From: Mariannaea sp. PMI_226
Taxonomy: Eukaryota; Ascomycota; Sordariomycetes; Hypocreales; Nectriaceae
DNA: 64,000 nt
Direction: 5' to 3'
Assembly (NCBI GenBank): GCA_024336345.1
Contig: JANFOG010000010.1
Span: 1,116,001-1,180,000, forward strand
Shown here: positions 24,606 to 36,517 of the stretch, one piece after another
How the letters are laid out: each line of letters starts with the position of its first letter
Position numbering within the stretch: the first letter of the stretch is position 1
Made by a program: the position numbers and the translations under genes
Notes under the pieces: model-generated
What the model was told of the DNA's origin: nothing
Databases searched by the model: none
Seen by the model: the letters and a program-made list of their open reading frames with translations, nothing else

Positions 24606-26460
24606 AGTTAGTATATAAATTATAATTATTATTATTAGATAGCCTATTTAGCTATTTAGTTTTTAATATAATTTGGTTATTATAATTTATTTATATATTA
24701 CTAGATGTAATACCTAAAATGTGATATTTTTGCTATTGCTTAGAATAATGTTTTAATCGTTTTGTTAATATAAACCTATTGTGATTTAGTTTATCCCTTG
24801 GGAATTGAGTAAATTGTTATATCTTCTGTCTTCTTAATTACTCTTTTGCTTTAAAGATCTATAAATATAATCTATATTAGGGTTCAAATTATTTTATATT
24901 ATATCTTTTTGTTTTAGTATTAAATATCTACTAGATATAAGAATTTATATTTTAAACCCTTCTGGGGAGACGCCCGCTTCTTTCAGGCTAGGCCTAAATA
25001 GCCTAAATTAGGCCGGCTATGTTTCTTATCTTATTTATTTATAGGTTCCTAGCCCGAGACTAAATTAGCATTAGAAGTAAATAATTAAAAACCTTAGTTT
25101 TTATTAGGCTGAGGGAATATATATATATTTTCTTTATTTATTAAATATTATTAGGGCTAATTATAATTTAGAATTTAAAAGAGATATTATATATTTAGAA
25201 TATTAAAATAAATTGCATTATGCTATTGGTTTTATTCTACTATATATTGTTTATATCTTTAGAGGAGGTTGGTGATATAATTGTCTTTAGTTACTACTAT
25301 CTCTAGAGTTTTTTAATAAATCTCATTAGATAGAATAGGGGTGTGGGAAGTGGTGGATACTAACTATAGTGGCTAACTTTTATATAAAAGCTCTCCGCTT
25401 AAAATATTACTTCCTAGGGCTATATTAGGTAATTCTCTTAAATTAGCTATTTATAATAGCTAGCAGTAGACTTGCTTTTAAGTAGAAATATTAATAATTA
25501 AGTTTAGTTAAATAAAGATAAATTCTATTTAAATTAATAATATATAAATAGAAAATATAGAATAGTAAGTTAAAATAAAGTTATAAATATATAGAGAATA
25601 TTAAGGATTATATAAATAAAAGTTATTCCCTAAAATATACTTTACTTTATTTCTAAAATCTATAATAATCTATAAATAGCTATCTTTATTTTTTTATAAT
25701 CTTTCTAATTCTATCTATTTGCAATCTGCCTTGCCCCTATTTCCCTATATTAGTTCCAATATCTAACATAATTACCTAAAACCCTCATCCACTTGGATCT
25801 TTTCTAGCTTATATATTAGGCTAATTGTAAAAGTCTAGGCCTTAATTATAAAGATAATTAAAATGGATTATAGAACTTTGTGGAGTTAATAGTAAGCACT
25901 GGATATAAATAGAGGCATAGAGCCAGCCAGTTTTAAGAGCTAGAATTATATAATTCCAATTACTATTATAATATCCAAAATAAGACTATTTAGTTAATTA
26001 AATATATAATAATCCTCTAACCCCTTATAACTAAGAAAGGACCTTTAGCTTGCCATATTAACTATCTAGCTCTTTTATTATTATTAAAATAGCTATAAAT
26101 TAGGTTATAGGTTAGAGGGCTAATATTGAAGAGACTTTCATCAGGAGTTAGGCGCTTAAATAAGACATAATTGGGGCTTGGCGATTCCCATTCTGGCTGG
26201 TCTATTATAAGGCAGAGAAGTGCATAAAACGCTAAGGGAGCCAAGATAATGATTTAGCCTCAACACCTACTCCTTATACTAAAAAGATCTATTTAAGTTC
26301 AATATATGCTTATTGCTCAGCGAGAAATAGAAAATACTATAGACCAACCTCGATTAATATTTAATAATAGTACCTATTTTTAGGAAATAAAATAAAAAAG
26401 GGAATAAATAGATTGATATTAGAAGATAACTTATTTATTGAGATGGGCGCAAAATGAAAC
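24606..26460. other. AT-rich degraded sequence right of the miniature element
   Basis: No intact gene is seen. A 60-codon frame at 26244-26062 (minus) has decayed flanks and no recognisable family; it probably belongs to a transposon remnant. Confidence 0.5.
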
Positions 26461-26839
26461 TGTAGACCCTAGGCTCAATAAGGGATCTAGATTGGGGGCA
26501 CTGGGGACATAAAGCAAACCCGTTGGCTTAGCTGTGGACTCTTATTGCTAAAGGAGTGCAAAAGAAGGAAAGGGGGAGGAAAGGGGGAGGAAAGGGAAGA
26601 GGAGGTTCTTATACAATTGTCAAAAGCGGCGGGAGGTTAGAGGTTGGGCGCTATACCTAAAACGATCTAAAGAGGCAGGCGGTGAGAGGCGGCGGGGAAG
26701 TTGCAAGCAACAACTTTACATCCTTATTGTCCTTTAGAAGATAAAGGTATGAGTAAATAGACAATCACATATATCAATTTCAAAATAGTGGCTCTATTCT
26801 TTTTCGACTTCAAGTTTGGTTGTTGTTCATGGCCTAATT
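26461..26839. other. Transition zone with purine tract, downstream of the P450 gene
   Basis: Composition returns to normal here. A purine-only tract of AAAGGGGGAGG units occurs at about 26561-26606. No gene is seen. Confidence 0.6.
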
Positions 26840-28485
26840 CTATCGCACACCCAGATCTCTCTTCCACACTTTTACCGGCATCTCACCCAGAATATGGTTC
26901 ATAGTCTCCTCGCGTTGCAGCTCAAACCCCTCTGCAATAGCGAATTCATAGCGATGGACAACGGAGGCAATCACCACGGCCTGTTCAAGATACGAAATAT
27001 TGCGACCAATGCATCCTCTGGCACCGGCAGAGAATGTTACAAAGTACGATTGAATCTCCTTACCCTTGTCACCCAAGAAGCGTTCCGGAATGTACTTTTC
27101 GGCATCTGGGAACACAGATTCATCGCGGTGAGCGACAAGCGAAGAGACACTGACTGTGGTATTGCCGGGTACAAACTGTCCCATGATGTTTAAACCCTCC
27201 TCAGGAGTCTTTCGTGCAAGCCCCTGGGGCGTAGGAGGCCACAGGCGCAACGACTCGTCAAGACAGGCTCGCAAGTAAGGGAGATGTTTAATCTTGTCAT
27301 ATGGAGCAACATACTCCTCCGGATCAAGAACCCCGTCAAGCTCAGCACGGAGCTTTGCAAGGATTTCGGGATGGAGGATTAACTGATACATGATATTGGC
27401 AAGGGCGATGGCGGTGGTAACACTACCGGCGTTCATCATGATGTTGATTTCCGCGACAACCTCGCCCCATTCGAGGTTGTGAGGGTCACCGTACTTATCC
27501 TCCATCAAGGCTTGGAAAAAGTCGTCGAGCTTTTCGCCTGAACGGTAACGCTCGAGACGAATGTTGGCGCGACGGAGGACAATGGCATCCCAGCCTCGGC
27601 TTGATTCCGTCATCTTCCGGTAATAGGGGATAACATTGGAGAGTTTGTCGATGAGTTTGTAATTATCGTAACTCCACAGCAAATGTGCCTGCTTGCGAGC
27701 AGTAGGGTATAGGCACTGGCGGAGGTTTGTTTCGAAGAGAGAGCCATCCTTTTCCTGAGCCATAACTCGGTCATGACCTTGGTCAAGGAGCCCGAGGCGC
27801 TCCGAGAGACCAATATCGGCAATGGCATCGAGAGAGAAGAAGTTTGTCCACGCACGAAAGTCAACGGTAAGATCCTTAGGATCGGCGTATTTGGCTCCCT
27901 GGGCAAGGGGACCAGTGCATCGCCTATCAAACTGGGCCATCATCGTATTAGTCTTGTCGGCCACCTTGTATTCCCATCGTTCAAGATTCTTGAGAGCATA
28001 TGCAGAAGACAGGACCTTGCGCTTTCGAGCATGTTCGGGCTTGTCAACAACATCAGCCAGATGAAAGTGGGAACCAGCAGTCAGAACGTATGACTCGTCC
28101 TTGGTGCAAGGAGTGCCATGGCCATAGATGTCCTTGATTGCCTTGACGCTACCGAAGGACAGGGAATTAGTTCCAGTACGGAGAATAGGTTCTGTCTTGT
28201 GGAGTTTGGCTAGATGTGAAGATCGAGCTCCCTTTTGGGCTAAGAGCATGAAGGGGATATTTGACGTTCCCGAGAATGTGGACATGTTGGGAAATCGGCG
28301 AAGACCTGATTGAGCATGATGTAAGCATATAGATGTATAGGAGAACGGTGAGATGGTAACAAAGCAGACTTACCCTTTGGGTCCTTGATGTAGATCACAC
28401 ATGGATAAATGATGAAGTAGACAAAGAGAGCCACGCCCACAGCGGTAGCATATGGAGCATTGCTCAAGGGTGCGAGTGACTCCAT
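26840..28485 (-). CDS. Cytochrome P450 monooxygenase
   Basis: Two exons, 28485-28374 and 28305-26840 (68-nt intron), give 525 aa, normal for a fungal microsomal P450. The N-terminus has a membrane anchor (about residues 12-33) and then the KDPKG-LRRFP hinge. Motifs: I-helix AGSVTT (330-335), ExxR ESLR (388-391), PERF, and the haem loop FSAGARGCIGRN with Cys469 as the iron ligand. The I-helix lacks the usual Asp/Glu before the Thr pair (Val333 instead), which may alter proton delivery. The substrate is unknown; general character suggests a class E group I enzyme such as benzoate-hydroxylase-like P450s, which is only a guess. It is divergently oriented to the zinc-cluster regulator, with about 600 bp between them, a common arrangement in metabolic clusters. 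Confidence 0.93.
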
Positions 28486-29093
28486 GGTGATAGTAGGCAC
28501 AATTTTAGCCCAAGTGGAATTAAGGGAAAGACAACGATGAAACAATACACTCATGCAACAAGAGAAAAATGACACGGCTGATGGGAATTAAAAAGATCCT
28601 AGAATGTGCCTGTCAGATGAGCTAAAGTGAAAGCAACCTCTGGGATTCAATTGTAGTTCTTATATCTTCATCTCTCTTTTCGTCCCCTCCATCACTATTT
28701 ACTCTTTTCGTTCACCTCTTTCAGCTCGTAGTATCTCCGCAGCTTCGAAACATATCATCGACATTAACTGAACACTCCAGATTTGGCAAAAATTGAGCGA
28801 CGCTAACGTCTTCCCCGCATACCACTATTAGACACGAACCGGACGCACGAGACCAGATGAAGTAAGGGTGGCATCACTAGGCCTTCTCTCCGCACAGTGA
28901 TCAGTAGAACCCCGCCCAGCTCAGCGTGGCAATGGAGTGAAGAGTTTCCTTGCTGGTCAAAAGGGGAATATAAACCGCGAAAGTCTCCCCCGCAGTCATG
29001 AATGCGAATGTGTGAACGCATCATTTTCATATCCTCCCAGGCTTCAGTTACCGCTTTCAGGGCTGCAACAAACAAACAACATCGGATTGTGAA
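28486..29093. promoter_or_regulatory. Shared divergent promoter region, P450 and zinc-cluster regulator
   Basis: 608 bp lie between the two start codons. It contains CT-rich stretches around 28660-28730, typical of fungal promoters. No specific operator could be assigned. Confidence 0.4.
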
Positions 29094-31432
29094 ATGCCGT
29101 CAACTGGCCCAAGACGACCTGGATGCGAGGTAAGTATCCATAACTCCATTTGCTCCATGCTCTGAATCCCTCCACACATCATGACGCTGACTTTGGACTC
29201 AAAAGAACTGCCGTGCAAGGCAAGTATCCCGGAACTATCTGTACTTCTGTGCATATCAGAGGCGATGGATCGCATGACGAAATCGTGCTCACACAATGCT
29301 TGTCGTGATTTAGACATCTCAAATGTATGTCACATTGGATTTGGTTAGCGACGAATCGTGTCAGGCCTTGTCGGATGAGCTTGTTCGTTATGCTGATTTA
29401 ATACAGGTGACGGCAATAAACCCTGCGCTCAGTGCTTGAAGAAGCAAATACAGTGCAATAGAAATCTCCGAGTGAGATTTCGCCATCGGTGAGGCCATCC
29501 TCTCCGCCCGCCGATCCCTCATAAACTAAAGCACTAACACTTTTATTCACTCAGCGGATCGCAGCCCGAGTTCTCAGAAAGTCAGGTCTGGTGTAAGACT
29601 TGGGGTAAAAAGCTGAAGTTCTTGGACCAGAATCTCGAAATCGCGAGACTTTTCGAAGATGGCTCAGGGTCTGAAGACGATGATCAGCAAGACAGTAGTG
29701 AGTCGTGTCCGGCGCAGGCCAGCGATGCCTTGGAGCTTGGAGATGGCTCCCATGATTTCTACATGAGAGATGCCGACGATGGTGATTTATCAACTACATC
29801 CACTGGCTTACCGGACCCTTTCCCTCTCCCAACTGAAGGCCCAGGCTATGAATTTGACTTGACCCATCATCAATCAGCCCATCCTCCAATCTTCACTCCG
29901 GGCACTTCTGCACACTATGACTTTATGCAGAACAGCCACAAAATCTCTTCGCTGGAATCGCATAGTACGCTAAGCCCATATTCAATCTTATACCCCGGCA
30001 CCTCACCCCATCTGGACATTGATAATGGCCCCTTGAACGAGCAGGGCAAAGCTGAACTATTCCGCTACTTCGTAACCAATATCGGTCCTGCACTAGACGC
30101 TTACGATCCTAACAAATACTTTACGGAAATAATACCATCCCAAGCCACATTGAGCCTGCCACTACTCGAAGTTATCCTCACAGTGTCTGCGTGGCATTCT
30201 CGTGCCACCAAGAGAGGGCCATGGAAGTCAACAAAGTTCGATATGAGTTTGCACCCAGTTGTGTTGAGTAGTTTAGACGGAGACGCTCTTGATGTGGGAC
30301 TTATATTGCACCAATTTCTCCTGAACATGGATGGTACGTCGAGCTGTTTTATCAACTCCAACCCAATCCCAACCTACAATTTCAAGTCCCCCATAATCTC
30401 AGTGCATTTTTTGGTGCAATCCCTTTTTTCCAATAATATCCCTGACCGCCTTAACAGGCACTCAATCTGAGTATAGCGCTGCTTTCAGTTCAACTCCTGA
30501 TACGGTGGGGTCATCTCTCGCCTCTCGTTCTCTCGAGACCTTTCATGACAATATTTTATGGGCAAGACTACGGCAGGAGATATTCATGAGTATATCAAAT
30601 CAAGAACCCCTAACATTGAGTAGCGACCAGTCTGGACTTGAACATATGGCTCGAACCAGAGATGACCGCGCCCGAGCAAACCAGATGCTCATCGGACTTA
30701 TGGATATAGTCCAATACTGCTTCGGATCTGATAAGAACACTTATTCGTACGATAAGCTAGTTGAGTCGTCATCGACCTGGATGATGACCAACCCATCATC
30801 GTTTAGTCCTGTCATGATTCGTCGTCGACAGGCTGGAGACGTTTTCCCTGAGATCTGGTTCTTGAATGACTGTGTCGCTGCTGGATTGCAGTACTTTCAT
30901 CTTGCGAGGATATTGCTTGTCGTTTATGATCCCAGAGTCCCTCAGCTTTGTCGAGCCCGCAAACAGGCCTCTCAATGGATCGAAGTGAGTAGCCTAGCCC
31001 CTGCTCGTACCCAAAACTGGCCTTGAGTGAGATATTGATCCTGCGCAGGCACAAACGAAAAATGACTTAGAAATTATCTGTGGTATCGCGGATTCTATCA
31101 GTAGCATCAATCCGATGCACATGTATGTATGGGTCCCCGTTTTAAGCCAACAATGTCTAACACATATTTTAGAACTGCGTGTATGGCAATCTCCATGGTT
31201 GGAGATCGGTTCACCAACTCAGACCAGCAACACGCCCTATATGACATATTGGTTAAAACCACAAAAACGTACGGCTTACCAACTGAATCTGTGTAAGTTG
31301 AAAATTCCCATTTCTGAGCGACTCCTCTATCCGGAGTTATCATGATTTTTGTATCTGGCTAATTGAGAGAATACTACCAGGCAAAAACATTTATTGGAAG
31401 CATGGCACTGGCCAACTGCGGAGGGGCAGTGA
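29094..31432 (+). CDS. Zn(II)2Cys6 transcription factor, nine exons
   Basis: Exons: 29094-29129, 29206-29219, 29314-29324, 29407-29488, 29555-30333, 30458-30984, 31049-31122, 31173-31292 and 31381-31432. They give 564 aa and all phases close. The N-terminal zinc cluster is assembled across four exons: Cys11, 14, 21, 27, 30 and 37 in the exact C-x2-C-x6-C-x5-C-x2-C-x6-C spacing (CENCRARHLKC, CDGNKPCAQC, LKKQIQC). Intron 2 uses a GC donor (AG/GCAAGT), and exon 3 is only 11 nt; both are needed to build the finger. The rest resembles the fungal regulator domain 2 family, ending TACMAISMVGDRFT...EAWHWPTAEGQ. It probably controls neighbouring genes, the divergent P450 being the first candidate. Confidence 0.9.
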
Positions 31433-32036
31433 CAATCGGCTGGGCTATTAAGCTCCTTTCCTTCGAATAACGTACAGCTCTATGAAACTCGCCTTTTAAT
31501 TAGATAATTATTCAATTTCCCCCTCATGGAGACTCTTAAAAGCTGCTTTTGATACTATACGCAAATTGCCGCTAGTACAAAACTTGTTGAATGACATGGT
31601 TGTCTATTATGCCATCCGCCTCAAGCGCCAATAGGAGAGCTATATGGTCACAAACAACAGAAAACAATGCCTGCCAGGATTAAGTACAAGTATGAACCTC
31701 GAAGGCTATGTATTTTAGTGGTTTCCATTACCAAAGAAAGCTGGGCTTACTAGCGTGCAGCCAGTGCGAGGAGCCATGTTCGGCAAAATATTCCTGCTTG
31801 GTCAATACGGCAACGAATCCCGCAACTCTCCGCACTATCGCTTATTGGAGACGTGTGGAGGAGGCGAAAACACCCTGGTTCACAGCTACTATTTGCATGT
31901 GCAAAGGGGCAATCCTTGCCACCATCTCTTCCATGGAAGGTTTCTTCTTATTCTATCGTCATCCTGGTCCATTTAGGGGGAACGGCCAATAGTGTACTCT
32001 AGATATATCAGAATACGGAGAGACATTCCGGAACTA
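31433..32036. other. Convergent spacer between two regulators
   Basis: Small ORFs only; holds the 3' UTRs of both genes. Nothing recognised. Confidence 0.5.
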
Positions 32037-33711
32037 TTACCCGCTCGGTTCTGTTGTCTTCCGCCTCCCCTGCTGCCATTGATTTCGCAGCTTCTCCGCC
32101 AATACCTGGGTTGGCCATCCCATAGTTGCCGTCATGTCTCGTAGGAACTCTAATACCTCCTGATGTTCCCGTGCGTCTCTCAAAAATCCGCCGCCTTGAT
32201 GAGTTGAGGTTAGCTAAGCAGTCAAGATGAAACGCCGATATTGATGCGGAGGGTATAGACTCACAAGCATGCAGAGTGTGATGTGCCGTGAATTTAATCG
32301 TTGCATCACCTTGGTTACTAATAGCGAGTCCTAATAGCATGCGAAGAGACTCGCGGCCTTTGTCCTGTTCCTCGTGTCAGCAAACATTGTTACTTGGGAC
32401 ACCATTCGAACTGGCTACATATTTTGACACACCTGAGCGATTGTTCGAAGACCAAACGCCTCAAAGCTTGGCTTCCAGAGCTTCGGGTGAAATATATCGA
32501 GAATCATTCTCGCGAGAAAGTAATGCTGCAAACCAAGAACTTTTGTCTGAGTGAGATCGTGTCCACAGGCATTAAACACAAGAAGTGATGAAAACATACC
32601 TTGTACTTTTCTGGGCATCCAGAGGGTTGGGAATGCTGAGGAGTCGGATTGATTCCCTGTGGCTGCTGATTCAGAAGAGAGAAACCTCCAGGGGCATAGC
32701 TTGTGCCATCTTTTCGTCTCCTGATCCAGTTCTTCCCAAACGTCTGGATCAAGTCTCAAACTTTGATTCATCGCATAAGCTATCACTCGGCCACAGATAA
32801 AGACAGCTCGATTCGCAAGTGAATGGTCGGTTGAATCGATGAACGCTTGGGAATTCTCGTAGCTGTCCAAGTTGATACGAAGTGGCAGTGACTTGGTCAG
32901 GCACACATATTGGTCCTGTCGAAGCACAACCCAACTCGCCGCTTCACCAAGACCACCTTGAGCCACGAACCGTGACTCTGAATTCAACAATTTGGAGCTC
33001 CCAGTCAAATGTGTGTTGACATCACCCTCTTTCCCTACGTCAGCATACGACGGAAATCAATCATCGACCATGTTCGGTACATACCAAACATCTCCTCGTA
33101 TGAACGAAGTATCACAATTGCCGCCAACACGTTCTCGTTGAATGCCTCACTGGGATTGTCGAAAATAGGAATGAGTATCCGGAGTGCGTGGCTGTAGTAC
33201 GAACTATGGCTCTCCTTGTCGACACCCGTCATTAGGCTTACTTGACGGGAAGAATATGCCAGAATCGAATAGGCTAATAGGGGAAGATGATGAGCTCGTT
33301 TTGGAACCTCGATACTGAAGTGGCGTGCAGGGTCACAAGTGTCGAACTAGCCGCGGTCAGAAACGTTTGTCGACAGAGGCCATACAAAAAAAGTGGGAAG
33401 ACAATACCCATGATCCTAGGTTCTGAATGTAGTGCATAAAGTACTTTGCTTCTTTACGCGTGTTTAATGGTGCACCAAATCCAAACTGAACAACAGGTGG
33501 AGGCGGCGAGGGTGGCCCAGCTGCTGGTCCCCGAGAGCTGTCATGACTGCCAAGATTAGACCACAATATACTAGAGTGGGGACAAGAATAAAACGATATA
33601 TCACTCAGAGTTCACATACTTCTTTTCATCATCCTCAATATCTACATCGCTCGCGACGCTCAGAAGGGAGGGTAGGGGCCCAGCCCAGCTCAGGCTGAAC
33701 GAGCCAGCCAT
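32037..33711 (-). CDS. Fungal transcription-factor-domain protein without zinc cluster
   Basis: Seven exons: 33711-33620, 33546-33408, 33346-33085, 33034-32600, 32539-32433, 32364-32265 and 32194-32037. They give 430 aa with every junction in phase. The protein matches the regulatory half of Zn2Cys6 factors of the same family as its convergent neighbour. It shows YFMHYIQNLGSWFDTCDPAR, VPKRAHHLPLLAYSILAYSSR, AAIVILRSYEEM, and a C-terminus CGGFLRDAREHQEVLEFLRD. I searched about 600 bp upstream on this strand and found no C-x2-C-x6-C pattern, so the DNA-binding finger is absent, decayed or further away. A frame at 33947-33753 (TLSDVSNTSSPQSES) may be leftover linker, which would favour N-terminal loss. 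It may act as a partner or decoy, or be a decaying gene. Confidence 0.82.
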
Positions 33712-34382
33712 TGGCCAGTGGTGTGCAAGTGCAAGCGCTTCAACCCTCTGCTTTAATTTATGACTGAATATGATTTGAGAAAGCTCTGTCTTTCCGGAGC
33801 AAATTGTTGTAAACGAGCACGTCTAGATTCAGACTGAGGCGATGATGTATTAGAGACGTCTGACAAGGTTGTATGCGTTTGGCTGAGAGTGGCCCTTCTA
33901 GCCAACCACTGACTTGCAATTATAAAGGCAAGATGGTATTGCGTCACACAGAGACAATATTGAGCGGATTTGCCTTCCTATTGAACCCCAAGAAGTAATA
34001 TTCAGCGCAGAGACTCGACCCCGTTCGACCCTTACCCCGCAGCGCCAACCCCGGATTCATTCCCCACCACCCCCATGAGCCGAACCCCGTCCCATCTCCC
34101 GGTAGCGTTTCCCCAGACCAACCAGACCTAGCTTGCTAGTCATGAAGCGCTGGGAGAGAGAGGTAGACTGACAAGAGGCAAAGTTTTGGGGCTGAAACCA
34201 TCCAGTCAGAGTCATCCGTCTGAGTCTTTACCCGTTGTCATGGCATTTCACGGAAAATAGATATATAATGGGCTTCGCCTATCCTCGAACTCGAATGTTT
34301 GAATCAAACCAACGACTCCTCTCCTATTTAGAGATTCTTTTTCAAATCTCGGTTAACCTACTTTCATATTATACGATCCAAG
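33712..34382. other. Divergent intergenic region
   Basis: Lies between the zinc-cluster-less regulator and the sugar transporter. It holds the possible remnant linker frame 33947-33753 (minus) and the transporter promoter. Confidence 0.5.
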
Positions 34383-36247
34383 ATGGCTCACGTCGTAGCG
34401 GACGAACATCAGGATTCCCGAACCTCTAAGGAGAAGGGTATCATTGAGAAGTCGTCTGAGAGTTGCGAATATGTTGAAGAACTTCCCGGGACTGGCGGCG
34501 GCGACTTTGATGACTCTATTGAGGAGACCAAGCCTTCTTGGGCCGTTTGGCTCATCACCTTCACAGTCGCCATGGGCGGCTTCTTGTTTGGTGAGTCTCC
34601 CTTTCGCGCCATCTAACCCAATTGTCTAGTTCTGACTCCGTTTCTAAAGGCTATGATACGGGTGTTATTTCTGCCGTCTTGGTCACTATCGGAAATGATC
34701 TCGGTCATGAACTTGACTCCAAGGAGCAGGAATTGGTTACCTCTCTGACCTCCGGCGGTGCTCTTATCGGCGCTTTGATCGCTGGTCTTCCTGCCGATCG
34801 ATTTGGTAGAAAACTCGGCATTTACATTGGCTGCGTTCTGTTCCTTATCGGATCGGTCATTCAGGCTTCTTCCTTCTCTCTTGTTCAGATGGCTATTGGG
34901 CGCTTTGTTGTCGGCCTCGGAGTTGGTTCCGCCGCGATGATTGTCGTAAGTTTTGTTGCCGCTTTGACGAGATGAGATAACTACTCCTAACACGATATCC
35001 AGCCCCTGTATATTGGAGAACTTGCCCCAGCCAAGTACCGCGGCCGTATGATTGCTTTCGATAACCTCAGTGTTACATTTGGACAACTTGTTTCGTATGC
35101 CCTTGGAGCCGCCTTGACCGATGTGAACAACGGGTGGCGTTGGATGGTTGCCATTGGCGGCGTTCCTCCTATCATACTTGCTTGCCTGCTGCCAATGTGC
35201 CCAGAATCCCCTCGACAACTCATTTCACACGGAAAGACAGAGGAGGCCAGGAAAGCCATCGCCAAAGTCTACAGCAATGCCACGCAGGACCAACTCAAGT
35301 CGAAAATGGACAGGCTGACTTGGTCCCTCGAGATCGAGTCTCAGGTCGCCGGCAAGTCACTCTGGTGGCAGTTCAAGCAGCTGCACTGCGTTGGATCCAA
35401 TCTTCGAGCCCTTACAGTCGCCTGCGCGGTCATGGCTAGTATGTGAACCATTTGTTGCGCAATATCAGTCGAAAATCATATGCTAACCATGTGATTCAAC
35501 AGTCTCTCAGCTCGGTGGTTTCAATACTTTGATGTACTACTCAGCAACCCTGTTCTCCCTCGTCGGCTTCAATAGGCCTACTGTTGTCGCCATTGTTGTT
35601 GGAGCAACCAACTTCGTATTCAGTTTTGTGAACCTCTTCCTAGTTGATAAGCTTGGACGACGTATAATTCTTCTTGTCACTGTTCTTGGCATGGTAAGCA
35701 CATCTAAACATCTTTGTTGGTCAGTAGAGGGTTCTAAATTGTTCTTCAGGCCATCACTCTGGTTATCGCTGCGGTTGCTTTCCACTACATCCCAATTTCC
35801 AAGGATCTCACTCTTGAGGCCAGCTCCGTCAACTGGGCTGGTATTCTCGTACTTGTTACCATCATCTTTTACGTTGCCTTCTTCTCTTCCGGAGTCGCCA
35901 CCATCGCATGGATTGGAACCGAGCTGCTTCCACTTGAAGTTCGCGCCCTCGGCACGATGATCAACACTGTGACTTGCTGGTCTTCAAACGTGTTGATCGC
36001 TTCGACTTTCTTATCTATGATGAAGTCGATGACTCCCAGCGGTGCTTTTGCTTTCTATGCCTGCATTTGCTTTTCCGGCTGGCTCTTTGTTCTCTTCCTC
36101 TTCCCCGAGGTCAAGGGACTTCCTCTCGAGGACATCCGGGTCGTTTTCGAGGGTGGATTCAACGTCAAGCTCTCTAAGAAAATGCAAAAGGAATTGAAAA
36201 TGAAGGCGGCGGAGAAGGACTCTAGTCATCAGCAGAGCAAGGTTTGA
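34383..36247 (+). CDS. Myo-inositol/sugar transporter (MFS, sugar porter family)
   Basis: Five exons: 34383-34590, 34650-34945, 35003-35438, 35503-35693 and 35750-36247, giving 542 aa. Twelve membrane helices are expected. Sugar-porter motifs: FGYDTGVISAVLV, ADRFGRKLG, VGSAAMIVPLYIGELAPAKYRGR, PESPRQL, DKLGRR and FPEVKGLPLEDI at the end of the last helix. GYDTGVISAVLV and LYI-ELAPAK-RGRM are the variants seen in fungal Itr-type myo-inositol permeases, so inositol is the favoured substrate; another polyol or hexose is possible. The N-terminus is an acidic cytosolic tail of about 60 residues; the C-terminus is Lys-rich. Regulation is not evident from sequence. Confidence 0.92.
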
Positions 36248-36517
36248 GATACTTAATTACACATAAACATAGATATCTATCTAGTTGTGCTTAAGATACC
36301 TTTCATAAATTTCATAGCCAAATGACTTGTTCATTGCGTGTTTATTCGCTTCAATACAAGATGGCGCTGGTGAGTAACACTATCGCGGGAGCATCATCGA
36401 GAGAATTGCGAATGACACTTCGTGAAAATTATTGAATTAAAGAAGTGAATTTGTTCAAATACCTCTTCTACCCTTCTCTTTGAGCCTGAAATTTGTTCCC
36501 GAATAAATGTCATAACC

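Larger units (their letters stand above)
9400..26460. repeat. AT-rich, RIP-degraded transposon island
   Basis: Base composition drops sharply to mostly A/T, with long TTAATATAAT-like runs. Recognisable transposon coding frames are peppered with TAA and TAG where Gln or Trp is expected, and Asp appears as Asn. These are C-to-T/G-to-A outcomes on both strands, the hallmark of RIP in ascomycetes. A few GC-richer patches remain (about 9990-10020, 10980-11030, 11660-11690, 19690-19900, 21130-21240, 24150-24600). No host gene is seen inside. Boundaries are set by eye. Confidence 0.9.
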
